A DNA stretch of 64,000 nt, taken from the NCBI GenBank assembly GCA_028583605.1, contig CM053336.1, positions 22,739,004 to 22,803,003 on the forward strand, written 5' to 3'. A program made the position numbers and the translations under genes. The notes beneath the pieces were generated by a model. It was given only the letters and a program-made list of their open reading frames with translations, ran no database searches and was not told the origin of the DNA. This stretch comes from Dastarcus helophoroides. Lineage: Eukaryota > Arthropoda > Insecta > Coleoptera > Bothrideridae. Shown here one piece after another: positions 41,234-51,412 of the stretch; position 1 is the first letter of the stretch, and every line of letters begins with the position of its first letter.

Positions 41234-42165
41234 AGGGATTTAGAAGGATAAGTATGGCGAAGTGGCCTCCAAATGGGAACCTATAGTAATATTTTCGGAA
41301 AGTTATGACATAAACAAAATTTATGTGTTTGTGGGTTCGAAATTTCAACGCGACTATAAAATATTAAAAAGAAATTGTCAATTTTCGAAGATTTTTTTAA
41401 ATTGTTTATATCTTTTGAACTAAATAAGTTAAAAAGATAAAGATAGCGGCATATTTTACCTAATATTTCGAAGTATATTACATATTTTCTTCATAATTTT
41501 TTATTAGTTCTAACCACCCCAAAAATTAATAAAAAATGATTTCATTTTTTAAATAATTTTATCTGAGATACAATCACGAAATCAATATACTAGTACTGAT
41601 TAAGTACTATAACAAATAAAAAAATTACTGAATAAAAATTGGTGTAGCACTTTGAAAAAAAATTAAGTTGAAGTTTTCACCCCAAAAATATAAAAAAAAT
41701 TGTTATTTTTACAGTAATGTTGCTTTTTTTTATAATTCGTATTTTAATATAGTGTGGTAAAGTTAAATAAAATTCAGAATGCATACTACTTTTTATATTA
41801 TATTATTTTTGTTAAAGTGAATATTTTTGGAATTTAATTTTTTTTTCGATTTTTTTTACAATTTCTATCGACTTTTGGCATGAATAAGATCAATTAAAAA
41901 TTACAAAAAACAATCATAATATACCACGAAACATTAGCTAAGAAATGCCGTTGGTATCATCTCTCTAACTAATTTAGTTAAAAAAATATCAACATTCTAA
42001 AAATTCCTATGTTGGCTAATTTTTTAATGCCTCCTAGTCCCATTGAAATATCGAGCCTAAATGCATATAAATTTTATTCACATTTGAATGTGATAATGTA
42101 CCGGAAATTCCATTACAGATTTCCATTTAGGGGCCACTTCACCATGTTTATCCTGCTAAAAGATC
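41234..42165. mobile_element. Long fold-back element, copy 2
   Basis: It begins GGATAAGTATGGCGAAGTGG and ends in the complement (CCACTTCACCATGTTTATCC). It aligns throughout with copy 1, including AACCTATAGTAATATTTTC and the inner inverted stretches, but is shorter and diverged. No ORF. Confidence 0.75.
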
Positions 42166-42195
42166 CATTTCCTTGAAAATTTAAAATTAAACTAC

Positions 42196-42310
42196 ACAGG
42201 CCCGTAACCAGGGGGGCTAGGGGGCTGCAGCCCCTCCCCCCGAAATTTTTTGGCTTCACACTAGATAGAACTGAATTTTCCAGATGTGCGACATTTTTAA
42301 AAACCATTTT
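42196..42310. repeat. Transposon terminal sequence, CAGGCCCGTAACC type
   Basis: CAGGCCCGTAACCAGGGGGG followed by CTAGGGGGCTGCAGCCCC and GAAATTTTTTGGC is a recognisable terminal sequence of a hAT-like MITE widespread in animals. Only this end was found; the matching end is missing or diverged. Confidence 0.45.
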
Positions 42311-42840
42311 TAATGGATCATTTTGTTTTCGTACTGAAATACAAGGATGTTTTTTTTTTCAAAATTGGCGCCATTTCTCTTTACTAGAGACCAGATTTTA
42401 AGCACAATCAAGCAAGGTAAAAAGGTGAGCAAAATGTTAAATTAGGCAAAAACGAAAAGCCAAAGAAAGCACCAAAAAAGTAAAATACTCTAAGGCATTA
42501 ACAGGCCAAAACTCACAATTAACAAAAAAAAAACATTTTAATATCTCAGTCGAAATTTAAAAAAAATAATAGATTTTAGGCTATACTCAAGATCAGTGGC
42601 GGCTCGTGACTAAAATTAATGGGGGTGCTGCTCCAGAAAATTTGGAGCCCTTATTTTAAAATTATTCTAAAGAAAATAAATATGTTTAGAAAAAAAAAAT
42701 TTTTTTGAAAACTTGATAATATCCTAAAATAACAAAATCAATATTTTTTACATATTAAATGGTTACAGTTCAAACTTTCATTTAAAAGTAAAATCTATTC
42801 TTCTTGTTTTATTTATTTATTTAAACTAAGGAAATCTTTT

Positions 42841-43290
42841 TCAATCGAAAGCACTGCAAGGGCATTTATCCTTTCTGATTTCATAGTGCTTCTTAGAAAA
42901 GTTTTGATTTCTTTTTAGTGTTGAAAAGCAGCGTTCTGCCTCTGAAGTAGTCATAGGAATTGTCAAAAAGATTTTCATTAATTTTGTAATTTCACTAAAA
43001 ACATCATCTAGATTATTTTCAAAGATAAATTTCAGCAGATCAATTAATTTACAATAATCATTAATATCAGACCTAGAATAAAATACTTTTAGTTCGTTTG
43101 AAAGTTTTTCTTTGTCAATCATGGAATATCCATCAGTGGTCAGTACTATCCCTTCTGTGGGATGTTCATTCTTAAAAGCAGAGAAGCGCGTCGTGTCGAA
43201 CAATTTAGCATCAACTAAATGATTAGTGGAAGAATATCTGTCCAATATATCAACAATTATACAGTTACACACTTCTTTAGCTTCTGCCAT
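42841..43290 (-). pseudogene. hAT transposase C-terminus (dimerisation domain), frameshifted
   Basis: The minus-strand frame contains IPMTTSEAERCFSTLKR, the signature of the hAT family C-terminal dimerisation domain. After STLKR the frame reads NQNFSKKHYEIRK, but the next frame gives KTFLRSTM and INALAVLSIEKDF, the expected family sequence. One extra A near 42907-42912 explains this. Upstream, FYSRSDINDYCKLIDLLKFI fits the end of the catalytic region. The N-terminal zinc finger and most of the RNase H-like core are missing. Confidence 0.85.
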
Positions 43291-43782
43291 GAGTGTTTTT
43301 GAAGGATTCTAACAGTACTTTGAATTTCTTGATTCTAAAATAGCAGTTTTTATCAAAGTAAAATAAACTGGGCATCGCAATTACAAGAAAATTCAATGTT
43401 ACAAAAAATACATTCGAAAGCTCATGATTAAAATCGAAATTTAAAAAAATCTCCAAATTTATTTTAACCATTTTTATTGAAATTTAAAGATAAAATCTAT
43501 ATTTCATATTCAAGTATTCGACAAAAGGTTGAAATTCGAGTATAAAGACAAAATTTAAAAATAAATTTTTTTAAACAAAATTTATTTAATCTTTAATTTA
43601 GAAGATTATTGCATGACTTAAGGTCGGAAATTATTATTTCATTATTTATCGTTATCTATTAATACGAGTTTAAAAATAAAAATAAATTATTTTTTATAAA
43701 ATAATTCATTTTTGCAAAAACAAATTGTTCTCAAAGGTTGTTATTTTTCTGAAATAATTACATAAAACTTTTTTCTTAAGTA

Positions 43783-44649
43783 GGGGAGACTGGGGTATTC
43801 TGGACCACGGAGAATTGCGGACCAGCTTCATATTTTTTTCTCTAATAATGGTTGATAGCTACAAATAACTGTCGTCCACTCGCCTCATGTTAAGCTTATT
43901 TTCCCTTCAGTACTCGACTTGTGTACAGGAACCCTTCGTAGCTTCGATACCAAATAGAATTGGGATATTTCGAAATTTTTTTTTCACTTTAGAATTTTCT
44001 CTAATTTGACCACACTTTTCGAGAACCAACTCATAATATTTGCGGAACATGAAGTTTTGCATGAAGTTTATATTGTATTACTCATATGCTGCAATATTGT
44101 TAAAAATGACCTTCGGGAAATTACAGACCACTTTTGTCGTGGAATCATGGATCACCCAATTCTTTACATTTCACAAGCTAATTTTGTGTATTTGATGCAT
44201 ATAAGTGATTATTCATGCAAATTTTCAGCACAGCATTATTTTTCGGCAATTTCTAATAGTTTTTTGGTAAAATAATAATTTCGTTTCAAACTGATTTTCA
44301 TTGCCATTCGTCACGCCACTACACTTTGTTTCTCTTTCATAATAAATCTCTTGCATCTGCATTCTGCATTCTGAATCAAAAACAAGAAGATTTTTCTACT
44401 ACATTTTTCCATTTTTAATCGATTTACAAAGTGGTACGTAATTCCCCGACATTTTTCAAAATCGCAAAAATGCAATTTTTGCGCCAACTGTTATAAGTTG
44501 TATAATTTTATACAATTTGACCAAACTGCTGCGACCCAAAGAGAGATTATTAGTTGTACTACAAATTCAAGCTTTGAAATTTTCAAAAAAAAATATTTTT
44601 TTGCCACCTTTTAGCCAACATAAAAAGACGGTCTACCCCAGTCTCCCCC
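43783..44649. mobile_element. Nested terminal-inverted-repeat element inside the hAT element
   Basis: The left end GGGGAGACTGGGGTATTCTG and the right end CTACCCCAGTCTCCCCC are inverted copies. About 867 bp. The left end starts like the terminal sequence at 23684 (AGGGGAGA). One 89-codon frame (44006-44275) has no recognisable features. Target duplication not resolved. Confidence 0.6.
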
Positions 44650-45206
44650 ACATTTATTAAATTAATACTAATCCCAACTGACAAATAATATTTAAATTAT
44701 ATTAAATTAAATTAAATTATGTGTTCGATTCGCATTGCTTCGATTTCGCTCGCGGCGTTCCTTCGCCGGGAATGATAGCAACCGCAAGTTTTAGCGTAGT
44801 GCCGGGATAGATTGTAATGGCAGAGTTTAGCCGCTAATCCAGTACGCCACGGTCAGTACTGCGGGAAGAGCAGTGCTTTTTCGCCTTTGCAGAAGCATAT
44901 GAAGCTTTAGTCTCTGAAGCTTTCTATGCGCGCAAACGTACAACGTTCAAATACCTCGTCGTTGAAACTGTGGAGCACACAGTTCCTTACTCGATACAAA
45001 TATTATGTTTGCATCTTTTTTCATGAATTGGGGCATTGCTACTAATAAACTGATATTAACCTTAAGGGTTATATATCTATAATGTACAAGTACATATAAA
45101 GAAAGAGCAAAAGAAAAAAGACCTCATATTAAAGGTTATTGATAGATGGAAGTTGGGGGTGCTGCAGTTCCGCAGTGCCTATATGCGAGCCGCCACTGCT
45201 CAAGAT

Positions 45207-48200
45207 ATTCAGAAGGAGTATAGTATTTTTAAATGAAGAAGTTCTTAAAATTTCGAGTTTATTCTCGAATTTTCGCCCAAAATCCTAAAATTTTTACCTT
45301 AAACTCATTCGAATTTTTTCCAAAATTTTGAAATTTAAATCTGAGATTTCGTCTCTAGAAAAATTTAAACTTTTCTTGAAATATCTTTTTTTTATTTGAA
45401 ATTTTAATCTTACGTTTTGAATTTTATTAAAATAGTGTTAAAATTGCAAGTTTTTTCAAGCTTAAACTCTCTATTTTTAAAAAAAAATTCAAATTTTGAG
45501 AAGAACTGGAAATTTATACAGTGATTTTTTAAGATTTAACACCAAATATTTAGAAATACTTGGATTTTGTAATAATAGTTTTACAGTTTTGGAATTTAAA
45601 AACTGAAATTTTAGATTCGGTTTTTGAATAAAATTTCGAATGTTAGGTCCTTTATTAAAAAATCAAAATATCTTATAGGCTATTATTTTGAGAGGACATT
45701 TTTTTAATAAGTTATTTTTATGAATTTCTTCTATAATTTTTCTAACATGGCGACTGAACTTTAAAAAAATGTCTAAAATGTGGAAACTTTTATAAATTTC
45801 GAGTTTTACCCAAAACTTGAGCATTTTTAAGTTCGAAAATTCATGATTTTCTTAATTACTTTAACCCATCAGCTTAATTTGAAATTTTAAATTTTTTCAA
45901 AAAGTTTTAATTTCGTAATAAAAATTTTCGAAATTTTTTGTTATGAAATTGATTTGTATTTGTATTTCGATTACGATTTCGAAAATTCGACTTTTTTCTC
46001 CAAAATTCGAATTCCAAGTGAAAACTTGTAAAAAATTATTGAAATTTCTATCTTAGTTATCAAATTTCAACTTTAATTAAGAATTTATTGTACTTTTAAT
46101 CACATTTCAACTTTAAATTCATATTTTTAAAAAAACTTAATTTATAAAATTTTTAGAACTTCAACGTCAAAATTAAAGGCGAAATTTTGGAAAAAAATAA
46201 GCTTAATGACTTAAGGTTATTTTTCAAAATTTTTACATTAGCACTGCTTCAAAATTCAGACTTTTTTAAAATATTTTGACTTTCTTTCTAGACATATAAT
46301 TTATAAAAAAATCTCCTGGCCATTTTGAGAAAACACTAAACGTTTCAGGAAATATCAAAGTTTATTTTTTGAATTTTGTTTTAAGACAAAATGTTGAGTG
46401 TTATTAGTTTTTGTTAATAGATTTTATCTTTTGGAAATGAGAGATTTTTTTAAGAAAATGTTGACTTCAAACCTTTTTTTTTCAAAAACTATGGCTTCTT
46501 TTTTCTTCGGATTTAGAGAGTAATTCTAAATGTTAACTTATTTCTAATATTTCGAATTTAAAAAAATAAACATTTTGAGTTCAAACAGGTCACATTAAGA
46601 ATTATCATATCCTAATTTTGTTCGGAAATTCAAAATTTTTACAAAAGTTAATATTTTCAGAAATGTTTGATAATGAATTTTGGTTATTTTTAAGTATAAA
46701 CACGGTCGTAATTAAACTTTTTCTAGAACGAGTTTGTCCACTCTAAATGTAAACTTTTCTGGACATTTCGAGTTAAAATACCAAATTCAAAAAAACTCAA
46801 AATTAAGTTCAGAATTTCGATATCTGACATTTTTCACAAAAATTTTGGCGAAATTTTCAGGTCTCTAGAAAGAATCGAAGTTTAAAAAAATATTTGTGGG
46901 TTTGAAGTAAATACCAAGATTTTTAACCTTGAATTTTAAGACAAAAAGTAAAAGTATTAACATACTTTGCATTTAGCGAAAAGTCTAATTCAAATTGACA
47001 ATTTCCAAAAAAGGTCGAAATTTTGAGATTAAAGGTAAAACTTACAAAAAAACGATAAAGAACTTTGTAGCAAAAACTTTTTTTTCGAAATTCGGAAGAA
47101 TCAAATGCATTTCGACATTGCAAATTCAGATAGCAACAAAAATTCCCAAAATTGCCCAAAATAAAAAATGTAGAAATTGAAGTTGTTCCCAGTTAGAAAA
47201 ATACTTGGACGCTAAGAGGAAACTTGAACTTGAAAAAAAACATCTAATCTTCTAGAATTTAGAAAGAATGTCCAAATTTTAAATGTTCGGGTACAAATTT
47301 TAAATTTGAGATAAAAGTTAAAATTATGAATTTAATCGAAATTTGTAAAAAATTAAAAGAAAAAGGTTTTTCTCCAGCTGACTTCAAACTGTGTCTTTAA
47401 ATAAAGCACTTTCTATAGACATTTTTCATACACAACTGCAGGTTATAGAAGACAGTTTAAAGATAAATTTTAGAAAAGGAATATCTTTCGATTAATTTTA
47501 TCATCTTATCCACACATGTGTTTTTATTTAGAAATTAGATAAAGATAAATAGGCAACGTTGTTGTTAAATTACTTTGTCAGAATGTTAGAAGAGTAATAA
47601 TACTAACAGTAAAGTAGTATTGAACTGTGACTTCTTAGAAATTTTGACTTTGATTTTAAAGCGTATTCAAATATTTGTCAAAATATCTTATTCAAAAATT
47701 TTAAGTTTAAATTCGAAATTTTGTTCAAATTGCACATTCTTTACAAAAGAAAGTTTTAATTTAAAATATTAAAAAACAAAATCGGAATTTTGGAAAAAGA
47801 GTTATATTTTTGAAAAACGCTTTCTAAATTTTAGAAAAAAATAATAATCGTTTTCAAAATATCAACCGTACTTCAAACTTTAAACTTTTTCCAAAAAATA
47901 AATTTCAAGATAAAAAAATTGATACTTGGAGTTTTTATCGAAATTCAAGGTTTAAATTTCAAATTTTTGATAACGAAAATAAATTTGAGAGTTTTTTTAT
48001 AATTTTTACAATTTTATAATTTATCAAAGTTTCGCATTATAATTTGAATTTATTTTTATAAATTTAGAGTTTTTTCACGATATAAACTTTTTTCTACGAA
48101 TTCCAGTTTTAAACAAAATTTTTGGGCATTAAAAAAATATTTAATAATAAAATAATTGAAATTGTCAGTATTTAAAATAAAATGTTAGTTGATATTTTTT

Positions 48201-48235
48201 CCATAATATCGGCTTTAAATTTAAAATTTTTTAGA
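45207..48235. repeat. Intergenic AT-rich sequence, array-like
   Basis: 45230-46650 is forward-polarity array in diverged form. 46700-48200 is AT-rich with weak array similarity. The passage near 46430-46500 resembles that near 20990-21060 (TTTTTTCAGAAATTGTGGCT type), so part is a diverged duplicate of ABCC intron sequence. No gene was recognised. Confidence 0.45.
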
Positions 48236-48470
48236 AGAATAAGGCAAAGTGACCTCTTAATGTGACCTTGTAATGAAATCGTCGGTAAATTATCGGATTC
48301 TCACCTCGAAATACCAACAAGATTTATATGCATCTGGGCTTGATATTTCAATGGGATTATGAGACATTAAAAAATAGTCAAAATAAGATTTTTAAAATTT
48401 TTGATATCTTTTTAATTATTATGAGAAACCTTACTTTGATAAAATGGCTTAGTTATGTACTTAATCACAA
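48236..48470. repeat. Partial copy of the long fold-back element
   Basis: AGAATAAGGCAAAGTGACCT, then GGGCTTGATATTTCAATGGG and TTTTTGATATCTTTTTAATT follow the left half of the fold-back elements at 7046 and 41234. The right half is absent. Confidence 0.55.
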
Positions 48471-48477
48471 TTTTTCC

Positions 48478-48678
48478 TCACATATATCCAGGCACTTCCT
48501 CTTTTGTAATTGGACTGTGTAATGCTTTCGCAATATCTATCCAATCCAAAGCTTGATTAATAGGATCGTTCCTACTAAGGTTCGTATCCCAATTCCAATG
48601 CGTGAAAGAGTCAAATACATTAATTACATAAAATTTCCTTTCATCTTTATCAGTCACTGGTTTTATACTTTCTTGCAA
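48478..48678 (-). CDS. Unidentified ORF or exon
   Basis: A 66-codon minus-strand frame, open further upstream to about 48690, has ordinary amino acid composition in an AT-rich setting: FYVINVFDSFTHWNWDT, RNDPINQALDWIDIAKALHS, EEVPGYM. This is far from the Lys/Phe/Ile strings produced by the arrays, so real coding origin is likely. I do not recognise the family. It may be the last exon of a host gene or a fragment of an unknown element, downstream of the odorant receptor exons. Confidence 0.35.
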   Translation of the reverse strand: MQESIKPVTDKDERKFYVINVFDSFTHWNWDTNLSRNDPINQALDWIDIAKALHSPITKEEVPGYM

Positions 48679-49256
48679 ACAACACCCAAAGATAAATAAT
48701 TTTTCTCGCTTTGAATATGAATCGCCATTTTTAATTACAGAGTTATGGCGATTCTAAATGGGTGTCCAAAGATCAAATTGCAAACTCTAAACATTAACGA
48801 AAGTTGTATATTGAGTTGCGTTTCGGGCTCATGAAGGTCTTATGTGCATCACCCTGTACGTATCTAACCTTTTTCTGAAATATGTTTCCTCGTAGTTTAT
48901 TAGAATGTATTTTACTTTTAGAAAGCATTGTACATTATTTTCCGTATAATTATTTGTATTTCCTTACACTTGGAACTAATATAAAAATAATAGCTGTGTC
49001 TATTTTGCACTGTTGGTTTAACTAATCAATCGGTCTGATGAAAAATAAAACAGAAATAATAAAAAATAAATGTAGAATATTATGAAAATAATTAACCGAC
49101 ACAAACTGACACAAAATAAAAAATGAATCCCAAAAAAGGTGTAACACTCAATTTTATTTATATACTTAAATACACATAATATCTACTTAAATATTTCTAA
49201 AAAAAATATCGATGAATTGTACATGTTGAATAATTTTTGCAAAACATCGAATACAT

Positions 49257-49887
49257 TCAAAATTTTACTTTTATTATAAATGTTATTATGGATCCTACAA
49301 TTCTTGAGAACTGAAATAAAAAATATAATTATAATAATAAACAAATCACAAGTATATGTTTGGTTTTATATCTTTACTACTTACTCTAACTAAAAACGTG
49401 AAGTCTATGTTATAAATATATTCAGATACTTTTATAGGTTCCTTTGAATGTATCAAAAATATTAAAAGAAGATAATTATTGTGGGCATTCCATTTGTAGT
49501 AGGGAACTTGGATAAGTGTGGCGTAAATGTCCTCCCACTAAAAATTATAAAAATCGTTGTTATTAGTCAATCGGTATTATTTAGACTTAAATGGGCAATA
49601 CCTGATCCACCAATAATTGTCCAGCATATGCAATCACCAGTACGTTCATCAACAATATCAAGGTTGAGAATGTGGCTAAAACTATGGGAATTTGTTCCTA
49701 AAATCGATCAACTGTTTTAAATTATTTTGATTTCATAACGGTTAGAATAATAAATTCATAGTAAATGTAATTAATTTTAAAAGTTACCGAAAAGAACAAA
49801 TATACTATAAAATAAGCTGCTCCGATTCCCATGGTACCAGCAACTATGAATGATTTGCCTAGTCGAGTAAATGTGTTTTTTAATAGC
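49257..49887 (-). CDS. Insect odorant receptor, 3' four exons
   Basis: This is a seven-transmembrane olfactory receptor of the insect Or family, a ligand-gated channel subunit in olfactory neurons that works with Orco. Exons on the minus strand: 49887-49788, 49697-49602, 49537-49385, 49310-49257, all with GT-AG ends and compatible phases. Key C-terminal features: a membrane helix ending VIAYAGQLLVDQ, then WEDIYATLIQVPYYKWN, LLLIFLIHSKEPIKV, and a last short exon FSRIVGSIITFIIKVKF with TGA. These match the conserved Or C-terminal pattern (aromatic W/Y pair, LLLIF..SKEP, short final exon). The 5' exons were not found; the nested transposon block begins within 1 kb upstream. It may be a split gene or a pseudogene. 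Confidence 0.72.
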
Positions 49888-49923
49888 CTAAAAAAGAATA
49901 ATAATCAGTCTCTGTTTAGTTTG

Positions 49924-50138
49924 ATGGAACGGACTGGTCCTTGGTTATCTTCAAAAATTGAAATACAGAACTTGTCCCCTGAAACCAAGAATGATTAAAA
50001 ACCAAAACAAACGTTGCTCTACGCGTTTCGACAGCCATCTTCAGAGAGATACTAACACCTAATCTTAAATATTTTTTGTTGTTGTTGTTGTGTTTTTTAA
50101 TCTTTCTTGGTTTTAGGAGACAGGTTCTGTATTTCAGT
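49924..50138 (+). repeat. Penelope-end-like repeat, copy 4 (inverted form)
   Basis: It starts GGAACGGACTGGTCCTTGGT, passes through CTACGCGTTTCGACAGCC and CTTCAGAGAGAT, and ends TTTCTTGGTTTTAGGAGACA with CTGTATTTCAG. The arrangement is the same as copy 2, but the arms are eroded and (GTT)n has expanded in the right arm. Confidence 0.7.
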
Positions 50139-50874
50139 CACTGTTTAAAATAATAAATCCTATAATACAGTGTGTCCAACTAAATGAGGTATAGCAAGGG
50201 AATCTTCATTATTATTGGAGGTCGAAAATCCATTAAACGGTCAGATCAGCACGTTTTGGGATTGGGGACAAAACCCCCTCGAAATATTCGATGTTCGAAA
50301 AAAAAACATGATGACCAAAAATATGCTTGTTTAGGTCCTTATTTAATTTCTTGTTATAAGAATTCTAAACGGGTGCTTTTGTCGCCTTATGTGATTTGGT
50401 AATTGGAGACGAGGTCCATATTTTAGTCCTTATTGTCCGAAATTTGCAACATGTGGTAGTTCTTTGAGATGAATAGTAAATCTTCATGGACCATGTTACG
50501 TTTTCGAATTTGCTTCTCAGAAAATATTGTGATTATAACATTTGCTAGTTTTTCGTTTCAGCCTTACATAATAGATAAACGGGAAGATTAGGCTAGTTGT
50601 TAAATATGTGTACTTAAAACCAAACCATTTAAGACGCTTTCTTTTTGGAAACTCTAAACTGTAAAATTTCATTTAGTGATCTATTTGCTTTACTCCAACG
50701 CAGCTCTTGTATGTTGAGTAATAAACAGTTCGAAATATTTTTTATATACAAAGAGCGTTTTAAATATACCTTTTTTTTTTGTCGTGCGGGCGCGCCTATG
50801 TGTTTGTGTGTAGTTACGTATAAGTTCAACAATTATTATTAGGAATTTATAGATTATACCACACAATTTTTAAA
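50139..50874. other. Unassigned sequence upstream of the split hAT transposase
   Basis: No host exon was identified. CAGTGTGTCCAACTAAATGA at 50168 could be the start of a hAT element that includes the transposase exon at 50875, but the matching end was not found. GTCGTGCGGGCGCGCC near 50780 is an isolated GC-rich patch, possibly the promoter region of that transposon. Confidence 0.3.
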
Positions 50875-50995
50875 ATGGACAGGTGGTTAATAAAGAGGCC
50901 AAGAATTTCGAATGATGAAATGCTTCATAAGCGCAACGACGAAGAATTTTCCACTAGTAATGAAAACAATCAAACAAGTTACGCCCACAATGAAA
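50875..50995 (+). pseudogene. hAT transposase exon 1 (N-terminus)
   Basis: ATG opens MDRWLIKRPRISNDEMLHKR followed by NDEEFSTSNENNQTSYAHNE, in the style of the N-terminus of ZMYM1-like hAT transposases. GTAAGA at 50996 is a good donor. The exon ends in phase 1, and joining to the acceptor at 57321-57322 keeps the frame open (EKFDGDSKLDFNLRDI). Confidence 0.6.
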
Positions 50996-51316
50996 GTAAG
51001 AGTTTATTTAAAGCTATAAAAATGCATATTTCGTTGTAATTTTATTACAAAAAAAATTAATTGCAGTTTGCAATTATTTTTTTCAGAATTATCTTAACCT
51101 ATAGTTTTAAATTTGAAATTAAAATTATGAAAATTAAAATTTTCAATTTGAATGTAGAAATTAAGATTTATGAATACAAATTTCCTAATGAAAATGCATA
51201 TTGAAAAATTTGCACTTTAAAATTTAATGCTCTATTCCATTGACAGTTTAACTTTCAAAATTTCGAGAAGAACCCCTTATAGCAACACCGAGATTGATGA
51301 GTTTAATTTGTAAATT

Positions 51317-51374
51317 CATAGAAGGTTTTTTCCCCTTTACCACGTCGGCAATTAAACAAATAATTACGCGATAC
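51317..51374 (+). repeat. Left arm of a fold-back element inside the hAT intron
   Basis: CATAGAAGGTTTTTTCCCCT through GGCAATTAAACAAATAATTA pairs with the complement of 55720-55775 over about 55 bp. The two arms flank the 4.2 kb hAT-type element, which therefore inserted into an older fold-back element. Confidence 0.65.
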
Positions 51375-51412
51375 AGTATCGATTTGAATCTCAACGCTGA
51401 TGATGCCGGTAG

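Larger units (their letters stand above)
42594..45198 (-). mobile_element. hAT element with transposase remnant and perfect 8-bp target duplication
   Basis: The ends CAGTGGCGGCTCGTGACT and, in complement, CAGTGGCGGCTCGCATATAG are inverted. Both continue into GGGGGTGCTGC. The flanks are CTCAAGAT at 42586-42593 and at 45199-45206, an exact 8-bp duplication. It carries the C-terminus of a hAT transposase on the minus strand, a 5' region with no clear coding (44720-45100), and a nested element at 43783-44649. It is an internally deleted relative of an autonomous element. Confidence 0.88.

Noticed and set aside
44006..44275. 89-codon frame inside the nested element
   Set aside because: Ordinary composition but no recognisable domain, no splice or start context, and inside a short non-autonomous element.
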